From contig OY720345.1 in the NCBI GenBank assembly GCA_963082975.1, positions 55,596,528-55,660,527 on the forward strand: a DNA stretch of 64,000 bases. Direction: 5' to 3'. The notes under the pieces were generated by a model. The model was given only the letters and a program-made list of their open reading frames with translations, was not told where the DNA came from and did no database searches. The DNA is from Labia minor (taxonomy: Eukaryota > Arthropoda > Insecta > Dermaptera > Spongiphoridae). This document shows, one piece after another, positions 23,900 through 36,719 of the stretch (position 1 is its first letter; each line of letters starts with the position of its first letter). The position numbers and the translations under genes are program-made.

Positions 23900-24325
23900 T
23901 GACTGTCACTTTCAAACACAAAATTGAATATATATTATATTTATCTACTTTAATATTTAAATTATTCTTTTTTTATGATAATGAATGAAATTTACATCAA
24001 AACATTCTCGTGTAACAGAGGAAACTACAGTCTATTATATACATAGATTAATAAGTTAAACTTATATCTAAAATTTAAAATTTTATTATAATAATAATAA
24101 TATTGAGTTGGAATTATTGAATATCGATCACTCGTAGAAAAGAAATATTGAATCCTATCTATTGTGCTCTCCCTGGTAGATTAATTTAGCATTAAAAAGA
24201 AAAAGTTTGGAATTTAATTGTATAAAAAAAGATAAAAAAAAATATCTGGCTAATGAACATCCTATATGAGGACAGATACAGCCAGGTGTCCAGACCCGAT
24301 AGTCATCTCAAAGGAGACTATAAGA
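23900..24325. other. AT-rich spacer
   Basis: Short AAT run near 24088. Nothing else recognised. Confidence 0.5.
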
Positions 24326-24329
24326 TAAT

Positions 24330-24690
24330 AAGGTGACCTATGGCCAGGCACAGAACCGACCGACGGTTTGAAATAAATTAATTTCCAGCTACAGAAACAA
24401 TTTCAAATAATTTTAATATATCTATTAATGTAATAAAAAACAGATATGGATATAACATAAATATTTTTAATTTTATTTTATTTATAATATATAAGGAACC
24501 GCTGACTGTGACGTCATGAAGGGCTGGGTGACGTCATATAATTTTAAATTAAGGAAAAACTATTGAATATGATTTTTCCCGAGGATAAAACCAATACAAA
24601 GTGCCTGTTTCGTGGAGATATGTAAAAATCTCCACATGTGAAATTTGGTGTGAAAACAATACCTCCCTTACTATCTTCGGTCGGTAAAAA
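24330..24690 (-). mobile_element. Family A copy 5 (internal deletion)
   Basis: Plus strand reads GACCTATGGCCAGG (terminal hairpin), GAACCGACCGACGGTTT, the ATGGATATAACATAAATAT module, TGACGTCA at 24509 and 24529, CCCGAGGATAAAACCAATAC, one core hairpin and the 5' terminus CGGTCGGTAAAAA. The GTCC tract and one core unit are missing, consistent with recombination between the two direct core units. Confidence 0.78.
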
Positions 24691-24694
24691 TACT

Positions 24695-25206
24695 AAATAA
24701 AAGAAATATGAAATATCTTAAATTAATAATAAAAATTAAAATAAAATTAACTTAATCAGAAAAATTCACTAAATAATATTATTTTAGGTATTTTCCATTT
24801 CTTTTCTATATAAGATAATATTAAATACTATGCTTAGATTTCATTTTTTTTAATTAATTAAAAATACTAATTTAATAACTATTTTGAAAACTATCTTTAA
24901 ATAATTCATTGTCTTTTATTTTCTTATATATATATATATTTATATGTATATGATTGCATTGTGCAATGAATTATACATTAGGATTGAGACTAGAGGACAG
25001 GGTCGAAGGATTAAATGAAAGAGAAACAGGGCTGATTCAGGAGGTGATGACGGTTATACGTGGGGTGAGTTTGAGGGTGAGAGACAAACATTGTGAAGAT
25101 AATTAAATTCCAAGGAAATTTCTCTCTTAAAATAAAATATTATTATTATTATTAAAGCCATAGAGAAGAGATATATCAAGGACATAACCTCATTTCGAAA
25201 TTACAT

Positions 25207-25245
<39 letters not shown>

Positions 25246-27650
25246 GATTTCTACACTAATTGTTTTGTTTCTATTATAAGAATTAATAATAAATTAATAA
25301 ATTTTTTTTATTATTTAAATTTAATTTAATTAATCAATCATTTCAAAATTATCTTATAATAATTTTCAAAAATGTGTATAATAAAAAAAAGATAATAATA
25401 TATATGACCACTAAGCAGGTTTATGAAGGAGAGGGAATATTAATATTATAATACCATTATTCCAGTACCTACCTAGTGGTCACCGGGGGACATATTTTGA
25501 GGCGGTAATTTTTATAATCAATTATAATGGAAAAATAATTGTTATCATTCATTGACTCTGATTTTCACGAATTGTCAATTACTAAATGATTTCTCAATAC
25601 ATACGTTTAAGGTATAAGATAAATGTATCAGTAATGGAACATTTGATAGATTTTTGATCAAAATAAGCTTTTTAATTTCAAATTAAACTTGAGATATCGA
25701 TAAATATCAAGAAGAGCCTTTTCGGTTTGCTTAACAATGAAACAGAGACCTATTCCTGCATTTATATTATAATTATGAATTTTTTAAAACACGAGGCAAG
25801 CATTCTTGCATTTTAAGGTTAGTTTCTTATGCAACCGTTAAGGATATGCTTCACTTTATTTTCAATGTATTATGTTTTATTTAATAATAATTTCAATCCA
25901 AAAATTAAATTCAATAGTTATTACTACAAATTATATTAATCAGTTTGAAATATTTAATTTATGTAATGATTATAAATTATTAATGGGGTGGTCATTTACT
26001 GAAACAAATATCTCATTTTATCAGAAGTGGACCATAACTAAAAAATACGATTGAAATTTTATTTATTAAAATCGTTTTTTTTTTTATTAAAATACATGTG
26101 ATGTATGCTAATTTTTTTATTTTAAGTGTCTAGAACAATTTTATTCAGTAGTGCACCACGTGGCCAAATACTGAGATAAACATGGCCAATCACTAAATCT
26201 TTACAACTTAAATTATATTTCATCAGATCCCTTTAGATAACTAAATTTTATGCTGATAATAAATTGTGTAAATAGATTAATTCCCAATTTATAAACCTTA
26301 TTAAATTTATAATTTTATTTTATGAAATTAAATCAACAACTATTTATTATATATAAACATCTTATTACTCATAATAATAAATTTAATAAAATATATTTAT
26401 TATTATATTAGTATGAATTATTATAATTATATTAAATAAATATTACTAAAATTTCCAATAAATTTTTTAAATTATATTAATGTCATTATCTTTCTCTTTT
26501 CGATTGCATTAACTGACCTTTCTTAAAAACCGCGCGTTTAAATGGATAAGAATTGTAAATATAAAGAATAATTAAAATTAATTATAAAAAATATTAATAA
26601 AACCAATCCATAGTGAATTTTATTCCATTTATTGATTTTAAACCCATTTTAGGTTACTGGATCAAAAAGTGGCCCACTACTGAAACTTTCGATTTTCAAA
26701 TGGCCCACTACTAGAATAAAAAATACGTTTTGAAAAAAATAATATAAATAAAAAAAATATTTAAATATAAATTAACCAAATGTTGTAGTGATAATTAAAA
26801 ATAGTTGTACAAATCTTAGCACTTGTTTTGTTGTTATTCTCACTTTTATTACAGAATAATAGTGTTTTTTATTGAAAATTTCTCTTAACATGGTCCACCA
26901 ATGGTACATTTACCTTATATGTTTTATGACTATTTTATGTTCTGTTAAATTATTTGAACGGTGGTTCGGTGAACCAGGTACTTTAAAATTATATTGAAAA
27001 ATATATATATAGTATTATAATTATATATTATATTTTTTTAATTAGGATTATATGCTATGTTACGTTGGCTAAGAACTAAGACATAGTATAATGAATATAT
27101 ACTACAATACAATCTTTTTAAAAAAATAAATTGTATATTTTTTAAGATTAGAGAAAATTGCCGAGTATTAATTAATATGCTTTATTTTATTTTTATGTAA
27201 TTTTCTTTATGATTTTCAGTTTCTCTTCTAGTTAATATTATATGTCAAATTGTAGAGGTGTATTTATTTGCTTTATAACAGTGTTAAGTAATATAATAAA
27301 AAAAATTATCAAAATATATTGCTCCATGCTCATAAATTTTAAAATATGATGGATATGAAAATCTATACTTGGGCTGGTGTGTATTTTTATAATGAAAAAA
27401 TATTTTATAGCAAGTTTAACTTGTTGTTCAATCGTTTAACATAAAAAAAATACAGAGGAAAAATAAGAACTTAGAAAGAAACTGTCTTTCAAATAAAAAG
27501 GATTTCAAACTAAAATTAAACTTATATTAATTGATCAAAATATACTCAAGCCTAATTAATATTAAGTTAATAAATTTTATGTATTATTTCTCAAAATTAA
27601 GCTAATTTCGAAAATGCTATATAAAATTTTTATTAATTTATTTTCATTTG
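24695..27650. other. Long AT-rich spacer with decayed repeats
   Basis: (AT)n at about 25211-25240. A family B hairpin-end fragment (GGTGGTTCGGTGAACCAGGTA) lies at 26959-26979. Degenerate repeats of GTGGCCCACTACTGAAAC type occur at 25990-26040, 26150-26200 and 26670-26715, and may be remnants of one element. No gene supported. Confidence 0.45.
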
Positions 27651-27652
27651 TA

Positions 27653-27830
27653 GAAAATAAAATATTAATTAAACCTTGAATATTGTCCTTTACATATGTC
27701 TAACAAAAAAAGCGTGGGCGTATATGAACATAAGTAGGTAAAGGATTTAATATTATTATATGCACCCCACCCTTTTTTGTTAGGCATATGTAAAGGATAA
27801 TATTCAAGGTTTAATTAATACTTTATTTTT
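27653..27830. mobile_element. Palindromic MITE-like element
   Basis: Arms of about 65-70 bp: left TTAATTAAACCTTGAATATT, then CCTTTACATATGTCTAACAA. The right arm is the inverted equivalent with few mismatches (TTGTTAGGCATATGTAAAGG). About 45 bp separate them. No TSD identified in the AT-rich flanks, so superfamily is unknown. Confidence 0.65.
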
Positions 27831-27910
27831 ATTTTTAGGATATTTATGATTAAAAAGCGTGTATAATAAAAAATTTTTTTACTTATTTATTTTCAAGTTT
27901 TTAGTTTTTT

Positions 27911-28461
27911 AGTTTTATTAACTTCACTATTCTGTCTGCGCCTGTAATGTTCAAAAATTGTAATTGGATTTTAAACTTCTAGTTGAGCGATTTTGCTCAA
28001 ATTTGAAACGTATATTGAAAGTCGATGACACTGCATTAATCGTAAAGAAATATTTTTAATTTTTCAAAAGTACGGATTTTTAAAATTTGTGAATTTAATT
28101 ATATTTACTTAAAGATGACACATTACTAGAGGACAACCAGAATAACTTTAGGCGCACAAATCATTGTGACAGATACAAAGTTGACCAAAAATATTACGAT
28201 TTTAAATGTACCCTTATAGTTAAGGCAATAGTTGTTTGGACTAGGCGGGCCTTATCTGCCTGGCGTGCTTGTGTTTTCTGTGATTTCTAACAGAACTCAA
28301 TACCGTATAGCGTATACAATGTTATATTTATATTTACAATTATTTTATAATTTATATTTTATATACAATATAAAAATTCACACCGTTCAAATAGAATTGG
28401 GTTAAAATCCAATTACAAATTTTGAACATTACAGACATGCAAAATAGTGAAGTTAATAAAA
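27911..28461. mobile_element. MITE-like element with about 62-bp terminal inverted repeats
   Basis: Left arm TTATTAACTTCACTATTCTG, CTGTAATGTTCAAAAATTG, TAATTGGATTTTAA (27917-27974). The inverted right arm is at 28401-28457. Flanking AAAAAGCGTGTATAATAAAAA (27854) and AAAAAGCGTATAAAAATAAAA (28459) form a possible long direct repeat. The interior of about 425 bp has no ORF. Superfamily unknown. Confidence 0.65.
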
Positions 28462-28464
28462 AGC

Positions 28465-29440
28465 GTATAAAAATAAAACTTTTTAGATTATGTATATTTC
28501 TTACGAGAATATAAGCACTTCTTTAAAAATATTTAAAATAACTAAAATTTTAAGTAAATTATTGATTAAATTTTAATTATAAATTAAAAAGTTATATATA
28601 TTTATATTGTTATTTTATTTTGAAGATATTTATTAAAAAAAATATTTAAATTGAGGATTTTGAATAATTCATAGTTAAAAAAATGATTAATTAGATTAAT
28701 TAAATGATTTATGATTGATTTATTAATGAGGGTGGGTAGAAGGTTCTCTTGAAGTTGAGGTTTATGAAAGGGAAATGTGGACGCGTAGCTTAAAGGAGTG
28801 GCGACAGACCTATTTCCATATTTTATCAACTATTTTTATAGATATATTGATGATATGAAAAGAAATATGACATCATTGCTTTAAAATTTATTGCACAATA
28901 TATTGACACTTGTTATCTTTAAATAAAAAAAAGTCAAAATTGAGTATACACCCATACTTTAACAAAACTCATTGTATTAAGATGAAATTTGACAGAGTTA
29001 TAAAATTGATAAATAAATAACTTTTTTTATCTTATATCTTTTGTGAATTATTACAAATATGATAATAAATTTCTTTGAATAAGAAAAACAAACAATATCA
29101 TATAATTGACCAAATTAAATTATCTAATTTATTTTATTTTTAAAATATGATCTATTTATTTATTTATTTATTAACTTCATTTAACTTTACAGCTGATTAT
29201 TTTTGAAAATGGTAGCGGATCTCTTCATCTCAAATAAACCCTATTTTCTATTATTCTTTTTACTTATTGTTAGTTTTGGTACTTCGTCATGACCACGTCA
29301 ACATCCATAATGAATGAACACGAAGATAATTATTTTTTTTTTATTATTTAATAGAATTAATTATTATATATAATTTGTTTATTATTGATTATGTTTTTTG
29401 ATATAATATGTTATAAATGAAAGTGGTGTGATCCTTTCAT
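28465..29440. other. AT-rich spacer
   Basis: No gene or element recognised. TTTA repeats near 29156-29172. Confidence 0.5.
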
Positions 29441-29448
29441 CATTATCA

Positions 29449-29595
29449 TATTATTATTATTATTATTATTATTTGCGGATAGACCCTGAGGATCAAGCAG
29501 AGCTTTAAAGAGAAATTAATTATTGAATTACCCTAAGTTCTAATTCGAGTCTTCAGTATGTCGTGCTAACCACTAAACCACTGAAGTCATTCTTA
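29449..29595 (-). mobile_element. SINE 4 (short, tRNA-like head, LINE-type tail)
   Basis: Minus strand: ACTTCAGTGGTTTAGTGGTT (A-box-like), GACTCGAATTAGAAC (decayed B box), a short linker, then GCTCTGCTTGATCCTCAGGG, TCTATCCGCAAATAATAAT and (AAT)n. The tail matches SINEs 2 and 3 and the fragment at 45070. The body is almost absent, making this the minimal member. Confidence 0.7.
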
Positions 29596-29599
29596 TTAT

Positions 29600-30320
29600 T
29601 ATTGTAGATAAATCAAAATTATTATAAACTTCAATTAAGTTTTTAATTTTTGTAAATACCATTCTTTTATAAGTAGTAGAATTATATTATGATTTGACAT
29701 CATCTTTGATCTCTGGATATTCCCTATCAATACATTATATAAGATAAAAGAAAAATTTCATGGTTAAAGCTTACTTATTTATATATTTTAGTATTTTACT
29801 AGAAACCAAAGCACAGGTTTAAGTTCGAAGTTTTTCCCCTCTCCCGGGGATGAACATCTATTTTTTTCTATCCTCTCCCCTGGGTAAGATGGGATGGCAA
29901 GAGGTGGCAGAAAAAGGGAGGGTAGAGTAAGGGTTGAAAAAATCGTCAAGGGGATCAACTTGGATTTTAACTATGCACCATGTTTTTCAATCGACTCTTT
30001 TTCTTCTCTTCTTTCTGTCGCCTTTTTTTAAGGATTTTTTTCTTCGTCACGAATCACTGAACACTTGCACTTTTCAATCCTTTCAACTTTTGAAAGAGAT
30101 TGATAGAAAAACAAACAGAGAAGAAAAATTAGATCTCTATATTCTATTTATTTTGTCAATTTCCAAAACAAAATATAAATAAATAATATAAAAAGAAAGA
30201 AAAGAAAATGAAAGAATTCTATCAATTTATTTTGAAAATTAAAATATTAATTTTTAAAATAAAAGATTGAGATTTGAATAATTATTACAATATTTTAAAA
30301 TTATTCTCATTTATTTCTGA
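29600..30320. other. Spacer
   Basis: The 29934-30182 ORF is AT-rich and featureless. No repeat recognised. Confidence 0.45.
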
Positions 30321-30330
30321 CAAATTAGAT

Positions 30331-30580
30331 CATAGTTTCCCAAACTTTTTTTGTGTCGTAGACCCCTTGCCATGTGTTTCGGTTTTGGGTATACCCCCTA
30401 AATTGATTTTGATTTTTTATAAAAAATTTTACCCTTTTTTTTAGAAAAAAATGTTTTAAAAGCCATGTCGGAAAAACAATTTAACACGTAGACCCCCATT
30501 TTCAATTCATGAACCCCCAAATTTGTTATTCGATGCCGTAGATCCCTAGGGGTCGATATAGACCACTTTTGGAACCTTTG
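30331..30580. mobile_element. hAT MITE, 250 bp
   Basis: Termini CATAGTTTCCCAAAC and inverted CAAAGGTTCCAAAAG, with exact 8-bp TSD AATTAGAT at 30323-30330 and 30581-30588. Interior carries GTAGACCCC motifs in both orientations. No ORF. Confidence 0.85.
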
Positions 30581-30627
30581 AATTAGATAAATAATTAACT
30601 AATATGTTATGATAATTATTTTATTAT

Positions 30628-31117
30628 TATTATTAATTGCGTATGGACCGTCTTGGATCACGCAAAGCTCCCATAAATTTTTAGAAGCGCATCGCATCCT
30701 CATGGTCATGATGCGATTGCTGATGGCATTGACTTCCAATATTGAATCGATGATCTTCTTGTTCACAATGAAACCTCTTCCAATTCGCTTGGCCGTCTTG
30801 CTCTTGAATATGCGATAGTTCTTATAGTCCATTGTATTTTTCATCCGTGAATCTTGTCTCTTGAAGAGCAATTATCTGGATATTCTATCACGATTCATGG
30901 TTGCTTGTTTTGAGGTTATCCTGCCGGAGCAGGCTTTGTAGAACCAGGGCTTGTCAGTTCCTGGAACTGGGGCAGCCGAGGTTAAATTGAATTAAATTTT
31001 TATTTTTATTATTATTAAATTAAATAAATATATAATCTTGAGTTCTATGCTGGGATTCGAACTCAGGCTTCTTGTGTAGAAATTTCGTACTCTACCCACT
31101 CAGCCATGCTGCCCCAA
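30628..31117 (-). mobile_element. SINE 3: tRNA head fused to LINE endonuclease segment
   Basis: Minus strand starts TGGGGCAGCATGGCTGAGTG (strong A box) with GAGTTCGAATCCC (strong B box), then an AU-rich linker and GCTGCCCCA, which pairs with the first 9 bases. The body begins CAGTTCCAGGAACTG and encodes IIALQETRFTDEK (the ALQE motif of APE-type LINE endonucleases). In another frame it encodes GRGFIVNKKIIDSILE and SNRIM, as in RTE-like endonucleases. The 3' end is GGAGCTTTGCGTGATCC then (AAT)n. A 17-bp TSD GATAATTATTTTATTAT occurs at 30611 and 31118. Confidence 0.85.
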
Positions 31118-31134
31118 GATAATTATTTTATTAT

Positions 31135-34100
31135 ATAAAAATTCGTATATATAAAATAAGGGGAAATACATTTAAATTCCAATTCATCAAAATCAAATAG
31201 GATAAAAATATAATCTTTTATCTTTAAAATAAATAGTAATAAAAAATTAAATAAGAATATCATTTTTTTCTAATTAATTTGCTAATAGAATTAATTATTG
31301 CAATATAAACTCTTAATCAGTTCAAATCAAGAATGAAAAAAAAACTCTTTTAAAGGAAACATAAAGGAAAAGCTGTTTCTGCTAAAAGTCTTAGAAATAA
31401 TGATAATAATAATTATAATAAATATTCAGAGAAATTGAGCTTCTTTCCTTCTTTTAAAGAAACTCATTTTATAAAATTTAATCTAAAATAGCAAAGGGTT
31501 TTTAGGAAAAAAGAATACTAAAATAAATACTTATTTGTTTAGAATATATATATATATATATATATACTAAACATGTATATATATATACATGTTGTTTTTT
31601 CTATGTATTCAAGTAAATATTCCTGATGATAGTTTTAAAGCTCATCTCGAATGTATACCAATCAATAACTCATTAATGTTGTTATGCTCCTCTAAACAGA
31701 GTTGTAAAATTTATTATTTATTTTTATCCTCCTAGTTTGGTTACAAAACCATCTCTGTTATGCAAATAGTACTTGCTTAACTTACAAACTAACTGTAGGG
31801 TTCATTTTGCAACGAATATTATAACTTTAGACATTCAGAAAGAGAGAGTAGAAAGGGTGGGAGAAAGAGATGGGCTAAGGATAGGAAAAGACAAGACAAC
31901 AGCTACAGAGAGAGAGAAAGAGAGAGAAACTGACTGAATCAATTGCTATGGGATGAAATAGAGTTTGTCTAGAAATGAAAACTCTTGTATCTGTCTCTTT
32001 GTGCACGGTTGTATGTGGAAATGGGTACATAAGGGGAAAAGTAGAGGGTGGAGGGAATCCTTCATTTGGCTTCCATTGAAGAAAGCATAGTCGAAAACTT
32101 TAGACCAGACATACACAGAATAACTTGATAAACAAACATAAAACAAAACAAACAAATAAATAAATAAAGCAGCCTGAGAACTTTTCTTTTTATTTATTTT
32201 TCAGAAGAAATTTTTATTTATAATTTAAAAACTAATTAAAATGTATTCTATTTCATTTATTTTTTTTATAAAACCAACAGTAAATATTTAAAATAAAATT
32301 AATTATTTAAGATGAAATATTTGTAAGTTAGAAACTTCAATAGCTACGACGTAATCTATATTAATTAGCAAATAAAAAAACAATTTAAATAAAATTTATT
32401 TATCAAAAAATGGTGAACTTGGATGGTAAATTCCTTTTCAATTATAATTATAGTAATGGGATTATTGGGAATATGTCATGTCCTTAATAAAATTAATAAT
32501 AAATATTATGCTATATATATAATTTACATAAATAAAGTAGAACATTCTAAAAGTTGAAAATATATCTAGCTCAATTTTAGTTTATTTTATTTTTTTTTTA
32601 AATTTTTATCTAATTAAAACTTTTCTGATATTCTTTAGAATTATAAATGAATTTTCCCTGGAATTTTTTTTTATTTTTATAAATTTTCCTCACGCTTTCA
32701 ATCGACAAATGATCCTAAACAACATACGTTTCCTGTTCTTTTTTCAGGCCATTGGGGAGAGAATGAGGTAGGGGAGTATTTCAACCCCCTAACCAACCCA
32801 CTCTTGCCTAGAAAACCCAAACCATACGCGTGTGGGGTAACAAATTTTTCGTGAACTGAATATTTAACTCAAATTTTAACTCTGTTGGTTTTCTCATTTA
32901 TTTTCGCCTGATTCATTAATTAATCATTTATTGATTTGCATCTTCCACCCAAAAAAAAAAATTTACAACATTTGTTCCATTTTAATCATTTCCCATTGAA
33001 AATTCATTAATTAGTGAATAAGAAGGTCAAGTGGATTCTATTACAATGGAATGAACGGTCCATTTAAGATGATTTTGAGGAGAAGAGAAAGAGAATTAAA
33101 ATTCATGCAGCATAACAACTGATTGGATGGCTACATCAAGTAATGAAGCTATACAATAGGTCGAATTCTAACTATTTGGATCACTTCAAAAGCTCTCACA
33201 AGAAATTAATCACATTATGATATGAGCCCTAGATTAATTTCTGCTATTTTTGTTCTTATACAATCAATAAATAATATATATGTATAATTAAAATGAGTAC
33301 CAACCTTTTTATAGAAGTGAAAATTGTTTTGGGTTCTCTTTCTTACCAGAGAATATAACTAATGTAACTTACTCTACTCTTCTACTGTTTTTTAAACAAA
33401 TTTAAGATTGGATTTATAATAAAAAAAAATAATATTGTTTTAATTTTTTAATAACTTAGGAAATGAATCAATATAGTTCTGGTTCTAATTATATATTAGA
33501 AAAAACTATGATAGATGATAATTTTTGTTTAAAGCAATCCTCGAAAATCCTGGTAACTTGTAAATTCATCAGGAATTCTGGATAACAACTTCATTGCCAA
33601 GACAATTTCATGCATTCCGGGAGGATTGATAATCTTTACCAGGATCAATACCATTCCATTCCATCATACTTGACCGCAAAGATAATAATCTAATTGAATT
33701 CTAGAAAATTATATAAATTATATTTGTAAATATAAAAAAGTAATTAAAGTGAAATTGAAATAAGTTTGTAAACTCATATTCTTCATTTCACACTTTTTTT
33801 ATTCTAATTTTATTCTCTCAAAGTAATTTTCCAAGGGAAATTTTAAAAAAAAAATTGTATTTTAGAGCCAAATATGCATGTAATCATTTTATTTAAACTG
33901 ATAGAAACTGTTATTGACACATTTCTATTTTTCCACTTGTCAATAACGTAAACATAAAATTAGCCAAGATTGACAACCAAATGTCAATATTTGTTAAACC
34001 ATTGAAATGTAATGTATCCAGGACGAAGGAGCCAATAAAATATTTTTGCCTTCTATAAGATTCAACTTTATATTATTTTTACACTAAAGTTCATTTAGAA

Positions 34101-34865
34101 GAACGAAGAAAAGGCAAAGAATAAAGGAGATAAGAACAGAAGAGGTGAGATGAGGTAGTGGATGGAGGGATGAACAAAGGGAGGGATGGAGAGAAAAAAA
34201 GGAGATTGAACGAAGCTTTAATAATAATTTGTAAAGTTTAATATAAAATTAAATGGCTTGCTGCAGTGTTGTTGCTCTTACTACTAACATCAATTTGTGT
34301 TAAGTGGTCCATGACAAGATCAAAACTTTGCGTTTAACTTAAATATCCGGGATCATCTCTTCTCCACCTCCTTGTTCAATCCTTCTTGCTTTCAGCACCT
34401 CTTATATCATTATCCTACATCAAGATTTAGTGAATTATACTTTCTTCTTTTATTCTTGTTTTTCTCAAAACACTTCTAAAATATATCTATTAGATTTAAT
34501 ATAAAGTATAGGGTACTAATTCACAAATTAATAAGAAAAGTTTTTAAAAAGAAAAAAAATAAAGTTGAAATAATTAATCGAGTATTTTATAATTTTATGA
34601 TGTCTGATAATTTTTCATATGTATATGTGGAAAGCATAAATTTTAGATTTTAATTTAGATTATAATTTAAGAAATATTCAATCCTAGATTTTTATATAAA
34701 TATGAATAATAAAAAGAATATAGATATAAAACAAGCACCTCTTGACAAATTAATAAATTAATGATAATTTTTCTTATGTTTTGTAAAATTTATTTATTGT
34801 AGTCTGATTATAACATAAATAAATATCAACATTTATTATTATTTATTTATTATTACATACTCATC
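31135..34865. other. Long gene-free spacer
   Basis: (AT)n at 31545-31566 and purine-rich GA tracts at 31840-31930 and 34097-34210. The rest is AT-rich single-copy sequence. A few GC-richer patches (32740-32850, 34340-34400) show no ORF or motif. I see nothing else to annotate. Confidence 0.5.
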
Positions 34866-34869
34866 ACCC

Positions 34870-35460
34870 ATTACAGAGGAGTTCTGATTTACAGCACAGG
34901 AAATTTAGACAACAATAATTATCAGTATTTACAGTTTATACAGCACTCACTCATTCACTATAAAGGACCTTAGTTTCGGGTGAATGCTGCTGACCCAACC
35001 ATAGCTCTTCCTGACCCAATCATTGCTCTTCCTCAACTATCTCCTCAAAGATGTTTTTCATCTGGGTGGTCGAATTTTAAAGTACGCTCGCGCGTCATTA
35101 CACCTAGTCAGTTCCGCAACCCTCTATAAACGCGGTAGCCTGTACTCAGGCATCTTCAAGATTTTGATCAGCTAGCCAAGAGTTCTTTAAAAACCTACAC
35201 GGATAACATTTCAAGTTGGAATTCATTTCTTATTATATACTCTGGAGTTGTTCTTTCTAGACTAAACAATAGTTTGAAAAATCTTATCTAGACGTTTTCC
35301 AGGATCTCTCCATACCTTAGGCCCCATATTTTAGGCTTGTAGAGTATTTAGCACATATGCTCTATATAGAATTTTGATCAAGTCAAAAGACTCCATTTTA
35401 GCCTTGGTTATTAATGATCTTATATTAGTCATTGCCATCGTAGACTTAGATAAATATGAA
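34870..35460 (-). pseudogene. Second LINE family, reverse-transcriptase C-terminal relic
   Basis: Minus-strand translation over several frames gives MAMTNIRSLITKAKMESFDLI, ILYRAYVLNTL, GPKVWRDPGKRLDKIFQTI, SRKNNSRVYN and FQLEML. The order matches the thumb and C-terminal part of Jockey/CR1-like LINE polyproteins (K-A-K-x-x-x-F-D-L-I, LY-x-x-x-x-x-TL, W-G, PRNTP-like). At least four in-frame stops. Plus-strand ATTATTATTTATTTATTATT precedes it at 34836-34855 and may be the tail. This family is distinct from the GATA-tailed LINE. Confidence 0.65.
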
Positions 35461-35464
35461 TATG

Positions 35465-36185
35465 TAATAGTTTATATAGAAAATCGTACCTATTTGGAAA
35501 CAATCTAGGATTATTTATATATAGGTGTATATTATTTTAAATAATATGTAATATTGATATTTTATTACATTTTATTCTTAAAACCTTAAAAAATTCTCAG
35601 ATTCTTGAATGAAATATGTTCTGTTGTTTTATATTTAAGAACTTTTTAAATGTGGAAGGGGAAGTATGTTAGAGTGGCTAGGAAAGAATTCTTCTTCTCT
35701 ATTGCATATAATAAAACTTTTTCTATCTGCTGTTCATTTTAATCATAATACGACGACATTTTTATAGTTCCATCCCCTCTCCCCATTCTTCCCACTTACA
35801 AGCACAAACTCTGAGAAAATAATTCATTAAAATATCTACAGAACAATCAACGCCATCTTTTATATTCGTATTCAATCCGAATGTTTTTATTCATTCATAA
35901 TAAAATCGTAAAAATAAAATAAAGGAATTTAATTTAAGTTGATCTATTCAAGCTTTAATTGAATTGTAAAGGAAATTCTTCATCATTCTAGAAGATGGTT
36001 TGTAAATTTAGCGGTCGATGTGTGTTTATCTGTGGGAGAGTGTGGGTGTGATCAACCAAAGACCAACTTTTTTTCAATTTTTTTTATAGGTGAATTAAAA
36101 TATTAAAATAATGATTAATTAATTAATTAATAATAAATCTAAATTCTATTAATGCACTCGCTTTATTATCAAATTTCTTATTATT
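35465..36185. other. AT-rich spacer
   Basis: Nothing recognised. Confidence 0.5.
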
Positions 36186-36187
36186 CA

Positions 36188-36717
36188 TTTTTACTATCTC
36201 GCCAGAGATAGTATTACGATCACGAAAATTTTCGATGTCGAGATTGTATGTATGTGTGTATGTAGACAAAATTACGCAAAAACGGTTTGAGCTAGAATAA
36301 TGAAATTTGGTACACGCATTATTCAAAATTCTTTTCTAAATAGTTTTCTATCAACTTTTGAGAAATCTAGCTCCTCCGAAAGAGGGTCATTACCTACCAC
36401 GTTTTCATTTTATTTCTCTAACTAACCGTAAAAATAAAGATATATATTTGATAGTTTTTGGCATGATTAAAAATTGTATATAACTGCTATATACAAAATT
36501 TCATCTTGATTGAATCGCTGAAAGTACCGGAATTATTTTTTACACACTGTAAATCACGCGCCAGCACGTGACGTGGTGCCATCAACAAAGAGCCAAACAC
36601 GCCCTGGTTTAATATATATTTATCAATTTATAATTAATTAAATTTTATTTAAATATAATATATATTATATTTAATCCAATTCAAATATGCGAGATAATCG
36701 AGTGGAGTCACTCCAGA
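36188..36717 (+). mobile_element. Family C copy 1
   Basis: Starts TTTTTACTATCTCGCCAGAG with 5' hairpin ACTATCTC-GCCA-GAGATAGT. Short GTATGTGT tract (36244-36264), then ACGCAAAAACGGTTTGAGC, AATGAAATTTGGTACA, AGAGGGTCATTACCTACCAC, CAGCACGTGACGTGGTGCCA and AAACACGCCCTGGTTTAATA. It ends GCGAGATAATCGAGTGGAGT with decayed hairpin and CACTCCAG. An internal deletion removes the segment around the usual TG array. No coding potential. Confidence 0.78.
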
Positions 36718-36719
36718 TT

